Shown here: piece by piece, positions 33,236 to 41,132 of the stretch
Position numbering within the stretch: the stretch's first letter is position 1
Layout: each line of letters starts with the position of its first letter
DNA from: Caulobacter sp. BP25
Lineage (GTDB): Bacteria; Pseudomonadota; Alphaproteobacteria; Caulobacterales; Caulobacteraceae
DNA length: 64,000 nucleotides
NCBI RefSeq assembly: GCF_002737755.1
Contig: NZ_PEGH01000003.1
Span: 1 to 64,000, forward strand
Direction of reading: 5' to 3'
The notes under the pieces: model-generated
What the model was told of the DNA's origin: nothing
The model's input: the letters and a program-made list of their open reading frames with translations, nothing else
The model's database searches: none
Translations under genes and position numbers: made by a program

Positions 33236-35701
33236 ATGACGAAAGAACGTCTGGTCGTCATCGGCAACGGCATGGCCGGCTGCCGGGCGGTCGAGGAAGT
33301 GCTCAAGCGCGATCCCGCCCGCTATGACATCACCATCTTCGGCGCCGAGCCGCGGGTGAACTACAACCGGATCATGCTCTCGCCGGTGCTGGCGGGTGAG
33401 AAGACCTTCGATGACATCGTCATCAACGACGAGGCTTGGTACCGCGACAACGCTATCACCCTGCACGCTGGCCGCGCCGTCACGGCGGTCGACCTCGAAG
33501 GCCGCAAGGTGGTCGCCGAGGGCGGCCTGGAGGTCGGCTATGACAAGCTGATCCTTGCGACCGGCTCGGACCCGTTCCGACTGCCGCTGCCGGGCTCGGA
33601 TCTGAAGGGCGTGGTCACCTTCCGCGACCTCGACGACGTCGAGGCGATGGTCGAGGCCTCCGGCAAGCCGGGCGCCCGCGCCGTGGTCATCGGCGGCGGC
33701 CTGCTGGGTCTCGAAGCCGCCTATGGCCTGGCCCGACGCGGCATGGGCGCCACGGTCGTCCACCTGATGGACGTCCTGATGGAGCGCCAGCTAGACGAGA
33801 GCGCCGGCTACCTGCTGCGCGAGGCGCTGGCCGAACGCGGCGTCGAGACCGTGCTGGGCGCCCACTCCGAGGAGATCGTCGGCGAGGATGGCAAGGCCGC
33901 CGGGCTGAAGCTCAAGGACGGCCGCGTCCTGCCGTGCGACCTGCTGGTCATGGCCGTTGGCATCCGTCCGAACGCCTCGCTGGCCAAAGCGGCCGGTCTG
34001 CAGGTCAATCGCGGGGTCATCGTCGACGACTCCATGCGCGCGTCCGATCCGGCCGTGTTCGCCGTGGGCGAGTGCGTCGAGCATCGCGGGAACTGCTACG
34101 GCTTGGTCGCGCCCATCTGGGACATGTGCCGGGCCCTGGCCGAGGCGCTCACGGAGGGGCAGGGGGCGTATCAGGGCTCGGTCCTCTCGACCCGCTTGAA
34201 GGTCTCGGGCGTCGACGTCTTCTCGGCGGGTAAGTTCGCCGGCGGCGACGGCTGTGAGGACATCGTGTTCCGCGACGCCGCCCGCGGCGTCTACAAGCGG
34301 GTGGTCATCGAGGACGGCAAGGTCGCCGGGGCGGTGCTGTTCGGCGACGCGGCCGACGGCGGCTGGTACTTCGACCTGATGCGGGCGGGGACGGATGTCG
34401 CCGAGATCCGCGAGACCCTGATCTTCGGGCAAGCGATTACGGAGGGCCTCTCGGGCCTGGACCCTAGCGCGGCCGTTGCGGCCATGCCCGACACGCAGGA
34501 GATCTGCGGCTGCAACGGCGTCTGCAAGGGTACGATCATGGGGGCCATCACGGCCCAGGGCCTGACAACGCTGGACGACGTCCGCGCGGTGACCAAGGCC
34601 TCGGCCTCGTGCGGGTCCTGCACGCCGTTGGTCGAGCAGGTCATCCGCCTGACCCTCGGAGACGGCTTCAGGGCCCAGACCGGCCCCAAGCCGATGTGCA
34701 AGTGCACGCATCACCCGCATGGCGACGTGCGCAAGGCGATCGTCGAGCTCGAGTTGAAGTCCATGCCCGCAGTCATGCAGGCACAGGAATGGACCACGCC
34801 CGACGGCTGCGCCTCGTGCCGACCGGCCCTGAATTACTACCTGCTGTGCGCCTGGCCGGGCGAGTACGTGGATGACAGCCAGTCGCGCTATATCAACGAG
34901 CGCGTCCACGCCAACATCCAGAAGGACGGCACCTATTCGGTCGTGCCGCGCATGTGGGGCGGCATGACCAGCCCCGCCGAGCTCCGCGCCATCGCCGATG
35001 TCGCCGATAAGTACGCCATCCCGGCGGTCAAGGTGACGGGCGGCCAGCGCATCGACCTGCTGGGCGTCAGGAAGGACGACCTCCCAGCCGTATGGGCCGA
35101 TCTCAACGCCGCCGGCATGGTCAGCGGTCACGCCTATGCGAAGGGTCTGCGCACGGTGAAGACGTGCGTCGGCAGCGACTGGTGCCGGTTCGGCACCCAG
35201 GACTCCACGGGTCTCGGGATCAAGCTCGAGAAGTTCATGTGGGGCTCGTGGGCGCCGGCCAAGGTCAAGCTGGCGGTCTCGGGCTGTCCGCGTAACTGCG
35301 CGGAGTCGACCTGCAAGGACATCGGCGTCATCTGCGTCGACAGCGGCTACGAAATCCATGTCGGCGGCGCCGCGGGCCTGCACATCCAGGGAACCGAGGT
35401 GCTGACCAAGGTCGCCACCGAGGAGGAGGCGATCCAGGTCATCGCTGCCGTCATGCAGATGTACCGCGAAGGCGGCTGGTACCTGGAGCGGATCTACAAG
35501 TGGATGGCGCGGATCGGTCTCGACGCGATCCGCGCGGCGACGGTAGACGACCTCGACAGCCGCTCCGCGCTCTTCGCCCGCTTCGTGAAATCGCAAGAGA
35601 CCGCCCAGATCGATCCCTGGGCCGAGCGCGCCACCGGCGGCGTGGCGGCCGGCGAGTTCGCACCGATGGCGACCCTTCCAATGGAGATGGCGGCCGAATG
35701 A
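33236..35701 (+). CDS. nirB: NADH-dependent nitrite reductase large subunit
   Basis: An 821-residue assimilatory nitrite reductase that reduces nitrite to ammonium in the cytoplasm with NAD(P)H. An N-terminal FAD/NAD domain (GNGMAG at 9-14; GGGLLGLEAA) is followed by a BFD-like [2Fe-2S] domain (CGCNGVCKG with CGSC about 35 residues later), then the siroheme/[4Fe-4S] reductase domains with CVGSDWC (C-X5-C) and GCPRNC (C-X3-C). The length is normal. Its stop overlaps nirD (ATGA). Confidence 0.96.
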   Translation: MTKERLVVIGNGMAGCRAVEEVLKRDPARYDITIFGAEPRVNYNRIMLSPVLAGEKTFDDIVINDEAWYRDNAITLHAGRAVTAVDLEGRKVVAEGGLEVGYDKLILATGSDPFRLPLPGSDLKGVVTFRDLDDVEAMVEASGKPGARAVVIGGGLLGLEAAYGLARRGMGATVVHLMDVLMERQLDESAGYLLREALAERGVETVLGAHSEEIVGEDGKAAGLKLKDGRVLPCDLLVMAVGIRPNASLAKAAGLQVNRGVIVDDSMRASDPAVFAVGECVEHRGNCYGLVAPIWDMCRALAEALTEGQGAYQGSVLSTRLKVSGVDVFSAGKFAGGDGCEDIVFRDAARGVYKRVVIEDGKVAGAVLFGDAADGGWYFDLMRAGTDVAEIRETLIFGQAITEGLSGLDPSAAVAAMPDTQEICGCNGVCKGTIMGAITAQGLTTLDDVRAVTKASASCGSCTPLVEQVIRLTLGDGFRAQTGPKPMCKCTHHPHGDVRKAIVELELKSMPAVMQAQEWTTPDGCASCRPALNYYLLCAWPGEYVDDSQSRYINERVHANIQKDGTYSVVPRMWGGMTSPAELRAIADVADKYAIPAVKVTGGQRIDLLGVRKDDLPAVWADLNAAGMVSGHAYAKGLRTVKTCVGSDWCRFGTQDSTGLGIKLEKFMWGSWAPAKVKLAVSGCPRNCAESTCKDIGVICVDSGYEIHVGGAAGLHIQGTEVLTKVATEEEAIQVIAAVMQMYREGGWYLERIYKWMARIGLDAIRAATVDDLDSRSALFARFVKSQETAQIDPWAERATGGVAAGEFAPMATLPMEMAAE

Positions 35702-36048
35702 CCCTGCAAGCCCATATCGACCCGGACTGGCGCGACGTCGGCGCTGTGACCGACATCCCCGAACGCGGCGCGCGACGGGTGGCCACGGCCCAGGGCGACG
35801 TCGCGGTGTTCCGGACCGGCGACGGCCAGGTTTTCGCGCTGGTCGACCGCTGTCCGCACAAGCATGGCCCCCTGAGCCAGGGCATCGTCCATGGCCACGG
35901 CGTGACTTGCCCGCTGCACAGCTGGGTCATCGACCTGGCCACCGGTCAACCAATCGGCGCCGACGCCGGCAAGGGTTGTACGCCCGTCGTGCCGGTGCGC
36001 GTCAATGACGGCCGCGTGCTGCTGGCTCAGCCGGTGGCGGCGAGCTGA
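35698..36048 (+). CDS. nirD: Nitrite reductase small subunit, Rieske-type
   Basis: A 116-residue Rieske-fold protein with the [2Fe-2S] ligand motifs CPHKHGPLSQG and CPLHSW. The open frame reaches back into nirB, but the ATG at 35698, overlapping the nirB stop by four bases, gives the normal NirD size. It partners NirB. Confidence 0.94.
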   Translation: MTLQAHIDPDWRDVGAVTDIPERGARRVATAQGDVAVFRTGDGQVFALVDRCPHKHGPLSQGIVHGHGVTCPLHSWVIDLATGQPIGADAGKGCTPVVPVRVNDGRVLLAQPVAAS

Positions 36049-36051
36049 CCG

Positions 36052-38730
36052 ATGGCCGACGGCTCCAGCGCCCTGCGAACCGTCAAGACGACCTGCGCCT
36101 ATTGTGGCGTCGGATGCGGCGTCGCGGGCGCGGTGGGGGAGGGGCGTTCGGTCTTGATCACCGGCGACGCGGCCCACCCGGCGAACTTGGGGCGGCTATG
36201 CTCCAAGGGTTCAGCCCTCGGCGCCACGGTTGGCCTGGAAGGCCGGCTGCTGGAACCGACGATCCACGGCAAGAGCGTCAGCTGGAATGAGGCCACGGCG
36301 CTGGTGGCGCGGCGCTTCAAGGAGATTATCTCCCGACACGGCCCCGACAGCGTGGCTTTCTACGTCTCGGGCCAGTTGCTGACCGAGGACTACTACGCCG
36401 CCAACAAGCTGATGAAGGGCTTCATTGGCTCGGGCAATATCGACACCAACAGCCGCCTCTGCATGGCCTCGGCCGTCGCCGCCCACAAGCAGGCCTTCGG
36501 CGCGGACCTCGTGCCCGGTTGCTACGAGGACTTGGACCTGGCGGATCTGGTCGTCTTCAGCGGCCATAACGCCGCCTGGACCCATCCCGTTCTCTTCCGC
36601 CGTATGGAGCATGCGAGGGCGAGCGGCCAGAAGCATGTGGTGATCGATCCGCGCCGCACTGACACGGCCGAGGGGGCGGACCTGCATCTCGCCATCGCCC
36701 CGCAGAGCGACGTGCGGCTCTGGAATGGCTTGCTTGCCGACCTCATCCAGCGCGGCGCGATCGACCGCGACTACATCGCCAATCACGTGAACGGCTTCGA
36801 GCAAGTCACCGCCGCGCTTGCGGAAATCGACCAATCGGCCAGCGCTGTCGCCGCCGACTGCGGCGTCGCGGTCGAGGATCTGCGGACCTTCTATGACCTG
36901 TTCGCCGCAAACGCGCGGACTGTCAGCCTTTTCTCCATGGGCGCCAACCAGTCCGCCCAGGGTGTGGCCAAGGGCCTGGCCATTATCAACGCCCACCTCG
37001 CCACCGGTCGGATCGGCAAGCCCGGCGCGTGCCCCTTCTCGATCACCGGCCAGCCCAACGCCATGGGCGGGCGCGAGACGGGCGGCATGGCCAACACCCT
37101 GGCCGGCCACATGGACTTTTCGCCCGAGGATCGCGACCGCGTCGCCCGCTTCTGGGGCGCCCCGGACACCGCCCGCGCGCCGGGGTTGAAGGCCGTCGAG
37201 ATGTTCGAGGCCGTCAGGAACGGGCGGATCAAGGCGATCTGGGTGATGGCCACCAATCCGGCGGTCAGCCTGCCCGCCAGCGGCGCGGTCCGCGACGCCT
37301 TGGCCGCATGCCCCTTCGTCGTGGTATCGGACTGCGTCGAGACCGACACCACGGCCTTCGCGCACGTCAAGCTGCCGGCCCTGGCCTGGGGCGAGAAGGA
37401 CGGCACGGTCACCAATTCCGAGCGCCGCATCTCGCGCCAGCACGCCCTTTTTACGCCTCCAGGCCAAGCCCGCGCCGATTGGAAGATCATGGCCGACGTC
37501 GCCGGCGCCATGGGCTTCGACGGCTTTGGCTGGGCGAGCAGCGCGGCGGTCTTCCGCGAATGGGCGCGCCTCACCGCCTATGAAAATGGCGATCGCTTCC
37601 TCAATCTCGCGGGCCTGTCGGCGCTGACGCCGGAGGCTTACGACGACCTCTCGCCAATCCAATGGCCCGTGCTGTCGAGTGGCGAGGGGACACCTCGGCT
37701 GTTCGCCGATGGCCGTTTCCAGACGCCGGATGGCCGCGCCCGTATTGTCCCGGTCAAACCGAATGGGCCCGCCGAAGCGACCAGCGCGGCCTTCCCGATG
37801 TCGCTCAACACCGGCCGCGTCCGCGACCAGTGGCACACTATGACCCGCACGGGGCTGGCGCCGGACCTGTGTCGTCACGCGCCCGAGCCCTATGTCGAAA
37901 TCCATCCGGAGGACGCCGAGGCCGTGGGGCTGAAGGACGGCGACTTGGCCAGGGTCGCGACCGCGCGGGCCGAGGCGGTGGCCGTCGCCAAGGTCAGCGA
38001 TCGCCAGCGCCGCGGCTCGCTGTTCATGCCTATGCACTGGACGGACGCCTTCGCCCCGTCGGGGCGCGCCAACAGCCTCGTGGCGCCGAACGTCGATCCG
38101 ACCTCGGGCCAGCCGGAGTTCAAACACACCCCCGCTCGCGTACGACCGTATCGCGAGACCTGGAAGGGCTTCTTCTTGAGTCGATCCGCCCTGATGTCCC
38201 CGCTGGGGGCGGATCTTGTCTGGCGGCGTATTCCCCAAGACGCCTGCCAGCAGCACGAGTTCGCCGGCCGGGGCGACGCTGTCGAGCGCGACGCCCTCCG
38301 CAAGGCCCTGACCAAGAGGCTGGCCGGCGAACTCGTCACCTATGAGGACGCAGCGACCGGCGCGCGCCGAGAGGCCTGGGTCGAGGGCGATCAACTGGTC
38401 GCCGTTCTTTACATGACGACGACCGGCCGCCTCCCGCCTCGAGACTGGTTGGTCGATCTGTTCCATGTGGATCTGACGGCCGAAGCGCGCTCGGCCCTGC
38501 TGTTCGGGCGTCCGCCCGGCGCGCCGGTCGACAAAGGACCTATGGTCTGCGCCTGTCTGAAGGTCGGCGCCAAGGCCGTCACGGCCGCGATCGCCGCGGG
38601 CGCGGACACGGCCGACGCCGTCGGCGCAGCGACAGGGGCGGGGACCAATTGCGGATCCTGCCGTCCCGAAATCACGCGCATGATCAATGCCTTACCCGTA
38701 ACACCAAAGGAGCCTGTCCATGCTGGTTGA
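36052..38730 (+). CDS. nasA: Assimilatory nitrate reductase with C-terminal [2Fe-2S] domain
   Basis: An 892-residue molybdopterin oxidoreductase that reduces nitrate to nitrite in the cytoplasm. The N-terminal [4Fe-4S] site is CAYCGVGCGV with a later Cys in RLCSKG, followed by the Mo-bis-MGD domains (FYVSGQLLTEDYYAANKL; GSGNIDTNSRLCM; GACPFSITGQPNAMGGRE). The last 65 residues are a BFD-like [2Fe-2S] domain (VCACLKVG and NCGSCRPE), as in the electron-entry arm of many NasA/NarB-type enzymes. It starts four bases after nirD. No separate flavoprotein reductase is encoded nearby, so the electron donor is not evident here. Confidence 0.95.
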   Translation: MADGSSALRTVKTTCAYCGVGCGVAGAVGEGRSVLITGDAAHPANLGRLCSKGSALGATVGLEGRLLEPTIHGKSVSWNEATALVARRFKEIISRHGPDSVAFYVSGQLLTEDYYAANKLMKGFIGSGNIDTNSRLCMASAVAAHKQAFGADLVPGCYEDLDLADLVVFSGHNAAWTHPVLFRRMEHARASGQKHVVIDPRRTDTAEGADLHLAIAPQSDVRLWNGLLADLIQRGAIDRDYIANHVNGFEQVTAALAEIDQSASAVAADCGVAVEDLRTFYDLFAANARTVSLFSMGANQSAQGVAKGLAIINAHLATGRIGKPGACPFSITGQPNAMGGRETGGMANTLAGHMDFSPEDRDRVARFWGAPDTARAPGLKAVEMFEAVRNGRIKAIWVMATNPAVSLPASGAVRDALAACPFVVVSDCVETDTTAFAHVKLPALAWGEKDGTVTNSERRISRQHALFTPPGQARADWKIMADVAGAMGFDGFGWASSAAVFREWARLTAYENGDRFLNLAGLSALTPEAYDDLSPIQWPVLSSGEGTPRLFADGRFQTPDGRARIVPVKPNGPAEATSAAFPMSLNTGRVRDQWHTMTRTGLAPDLCRHAPEPYVEIHPEDAEAVGLKDGDLARVATARAEAVAVAKVSDRQRRGSLFMPMHWTDAFAPSGRANSLVAPNVDPTSGQPEFKHTPARVRPYRETWKGFFLSRSALMSPLGADLVWRRIPQDACQQHEFAGRGDAVERDALRKALTKRLAGELVTYEDAATGARREAWVEGDQLVAVLYMTTTGRLPPRDWLVDLFHVDLTAEARSALLFGRPPGAPVDKGPMVCACLKVGAKAVTAAIAAGADTADAVGAATGAGTNCGSCRPEITRMINALPVTPKEPVHAG

Positions 38731-39490
38731 AAGCAAACTTGGCAAGGTGCTGCTGGTCGGTGCGGGCCCTGGTCCGGTGGATCTCATGACGGTCCGCGCC
38801 GTGCGCGCGGTAGAGAGCGCGGGGGCCTTGCTCTATGACGCCCTGTGCTCCGAAGAGGCCGTCGCGCTGGCGCCGCCGGGCTGCGTCCGGATCCAGACTG
38901 GCAAGCGCGCCGGCAAGCCCAGCATGAAGCAGGATGAGATCAATCGCCTGATGCTGCGCCTAGCGCGCCGAGGTCTGCAGGTCGTGCGCCTGAAAGGCGG
39001 GGACCCGTCGATCTTCGGCCGCGTCGGAGAGGAGAAGGCGTTCCTCGAACGCTTTGGCGTCGAGACCGAGGTCGTGCCCGGAGTCACCGCCGCGTGCGCG
39101 GCAGCCGCCCAGTTTGGCTTCCCGCTGACTCATCGCGGCGAAGCGCGGCGCGTCGTCTTCACCACGGCGCGCGTCGAGGATGGCGCCATGGCTGGCGACT
39201 GGCGGATGGGCGGTGATCCGGAAGCGACGGTGGCGGTCTATATGGGCGCCGAAGCCGCGCCGACTCTTGCCCGGGCGCTGATAGCCGAAGGACGGGCCGG
39301 CAGCACGCCCGTGGCGGCCGTCGAGAACGCTGGCGCGGCGTATGCGCGGCTGACGGAGATGACCCTGGCCGATCTCGGCGCAGCTCCGCTCCGGACGGGC
39401 GGCGGGCCGCTGCTGATCGTCGTGGGCGAGGTCGCCGCGTTAGCGACCGCTCAATCACGCCATCACACCGAACGGCGGGCTTTCGCATGA
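38720..39490 (+). CDS. cobA: Uroporphyrinogen-III C-methyltransferase (siroheme branch)
   Basis: A 256-residue SUMT, the SAM-dependent enzyme that methylates uroporphyrinogen III to precorrin-2, the first step to siroheme and B12. Motifs: VGAGPGPVDLMTVRAVR at the start, LYDALCSEE, RLKGGDPSIFGRVGEE and EVVPGVTAACAAAA. It overlaps the end of nasA by 11 bases. In this operon it should supply siroheme to NirB. No CysG-type oxidase/chelatase is fused. Confidence 0.93.
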   Translation: MLVESKLGKVLLVGAGPGPVDLMTVRAVRAVESAGALLYDALCSEEAVALAPPGCVRIQTGKRAGKPSMKQDEINRLMLRLARRGLQVVRLKGGDPSIFGRVGEEKAFLERFGVETEVVPGVTAACAAAAQFGFPLTHRGEARRVVFTTARVEDGAMAGDWRMGGDPEATVAVYMGAEAAPTLARALIAEGRAGSTPVAAVENAGAAYARLTEMTLADLGAAPLRTGGGPLLIVVGEVAALATAQSRHHTERRAFA

Positions 39491-39805
39491 CCAAATCTTC
39501 GACACGCGAGCCATCACCTGCCAGGATCGCCAGATCGGCGCTGGGGGACGGCTGGGACGCGTGAGTTTGGCCTCGCCTGGTTCTGGCTCGGTCTGGCGCT
39601 GACATTCCTGCCGATTTCGCTTTATCGCTTGGCGACTGATCACGACCCGCATATCGCCAAGGCTGCAGCCGTCATGATCGGGCTTTGCGTCCTTCTGAGT
39701 TGGCGAGGCCTCAGAGTTTTGAGAGGCAATGACGTCGCGAGTCTGTCCCACGAGAGCCTCGAAGGCTCAGCGCGTCATGCCGGCCCTCTATGGCTCGGCT
39801 CATAA
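39487..39805 (+). pseudogene. Small membrane protein gene after SUMT, apparent frameshift
   Basis: An ATG overlapping the SUMT stop (ATGA) opens a frame of 25 codons (MTKSSTREPSPARIARS, then ALGDGWDA) that stops at 39562. One base further the neighbouring frame continues as EFGLAWFWLGLALTFLPISL, a clear membrane helix, then a second helix (AAAVMIGLCVLLSWRGL), ending at 39805. The second frame has no start of its own. The simplest reading is one small two-helix membrane protein at the operon end, broken by an extra T at about 39562. I recognise no family. Confidence 0.35.
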
Positions 39806-39836
39806 CGAGTGCGTCACGCTAACGAGTGCGTTACGC
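39803..39836. repeat. Two tandem 17-base repeats before the AraC gene end
   Basis: TAACGAGTGCGTCACGC (39803-39819) is repeated immediately as TAACGAGTGCGTTACGC (39820-39836), one mismatch. It lies at the 3' side of the nas operon and about 85 bases beyond the stop of the minus-strand AraC gene. Confidence 0.6.
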
Positions 39837-39919
39837 GCCTAGTGACCCCAGAATCCAAAGTGCACCGCTTGTTGAGTCAGGGACAAAAACCGACAACAGG
39901 AGCGGCTAACATTAATCGT

Positions 39920-40975
39920 CTAAGATATATTATCGGAAAAATGTGTATGCAGCGCATCAGCGCGCGCGGCTTGCCTTGGAGAAACACCGAAGGCGCGGCG
40001 GTAAAGTCGCGCGAAGTGACTGAGATTGACATAGCCGACCTGCAGCGCCGCCTCGGTGACGCTGACGCCTTGCTCGATCAGGAGCGTTCGGGCGGCCTGC
40101 AGCCGCTGGTCTTGCAGGTAGCCGATCACGCCAACGCCAAAAAGTTGGCGGAACCCCTGTTTCAGCGTCTTCTCGCCAAGACCAATGCGGCGCGCCAGGA
40201 CGGCGATGGTCCAGGGATGGACGAGATCGGCCCGCAGCAGCGCGGCGGCCTGCTCGACCTGACGTCGACGGCGCGCATCCAACCCTTCCTGGCGGACCGC
40301 CTCCCGCGACGCGATCATTTCCATCGAGAGCGTCAGGAACTCCAGAGCGCGGGCATCCAGCAGCAAATCATCGACATGATCGCCGCGAGCAATAGCATGC
40401 AACTGCTCGCCAACTTGGGCCAGGGCCGGCGTCACCGGAGCGGCGGCGACCCATATCCCGGGCCTGGACATGCAGTGGCGCGGATGCCGGGCGTCTAGCG
40501 CCATCAGGTCCTCAAGCCGCCCGAGACGGGCCAGGAAGGCGTGTGAGATCCGCAGCTCAACGAGTCGATAGCGGGCCCCGCCGGGCGCAGTCGAGCGGCC
40601 CTTCAACGTCCGCGTCGAGAAACTGGCGTACCAGGTCATGGGGCCATAGCCGACACTGAGGTCCGGGCCGTCGGCGTCTCCGAGGATGACGCCCTCCCCC
40701 CGCCCTTCGAACATCAAGGTCAAGGCCAGGCAAGGTTCGGACTTTATTTCCTGGGCGCTGGCCTCCAGCACCTCGACATCATGCGCCAGCACGTCCAACC
40801 CCTCACGGGCGGCGAAGCGTCGGCTAAAGCCGGCGACCGGAATCCGCTCCGCGAAGTACTGCGCTGCGGGCATGCCCACGCATGCGGCAAGATTCCGAGC
40901 CGCGTATTGAGCAAGGCGCCGCTCGCGAAGCTGAAAACGGCGGGGCAAAGCCGGTTTGGCGGCATCAGTGAGCAT
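39920..40975 (-). CDS. AraC family regulator (PchR-like) of siderophore uptake
   Basis: A 351-residue regulator with a C-terminal AraC DNA-binding domain: WTIAVLARRIGLGEKTLKQGFRQLFG for the first helix-turn-helix and SVTEAALQVGYVNLSHFARLYRRAFGVSPRQ for the second. The long N-terminal sensor domain is of the type found in PchR/YbtA siderophore-sensing activators. It is divergent from the TonB receptor at 41133, with a Fur-like box between them, which fits a role as activator of siderophore receptor genes. Confidence 0.88.
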   Translation of the reverse strand: MLTDAAKPALPRRFQLRERRLAQYAARNLAACVGMPAAQYFAERIPVAGFSRRFAAREGLDVLAHDVEVLEASAQEIKSEPCLALTLMFEGRGEGVILGDADGPDLSVGYGPMTWYASFSTRTLKGRSTAPGGARYRLVELRISHAFLARLGRLEDLMALDARHPRHCMSRPGIWVAAAPVTPALAQVGEQLHAIARGDHVDDLLLDARALEFLTLSMEMIASREAVRQEGLDARRRRQVEQAAALLRADLVHPWTIAVLARRIGLGEKTLKQGFRQLFGVGVIGYLQDQRLQAARTLLIEQGVSVTEAALQVGYVNLSHFARLYRRAFGVSPRQAARADALHTHFSDNIS

Positions 40976-40987
40976 GAGCGATCTTAA

Positions 40988-41004
40988 TTGCGAATAGTTC
41001 TCAA
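40988..41004. promoter_or_regulatory. Fur-like box between AraC and TonB receptor genes
   Basis: TTGCGAATAGTTCTCAA, an AT-rich near-palindrome close to the alphaproteobacterial Fur pattern TGAGAATnATTCTCA, placed 13 bases from the AraC start and 129 from the receptor. It suggests iron repression of both. Confidence 0.5.
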
Positions 41005-41132
41005 AGTCAATTATTCCCCGATCGCGGCTATCGGCGCCCCGATCCTGTTAGCCCCCTCTCGACGTCAGGCTTAAGCGCGGCCTCACGAGAAAGGCGCGCT
41101 GTCGGAGCGACGCCGGTCACCAGGAATTCGAT

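Noticed and set aside
33791..35596. 601-codon open frame antisense to nirB
   Set aside because: It is a by-product of high-GC codon bias in nirB, His/Arg/Asp-rich and without protein family character.
36211..38466. 751-codon open frame antisense to the nitrate reductase gene
   Set aside because: The sense frame is a clear molybdopterin enzyme; the antisense frame has no recognisable domain.
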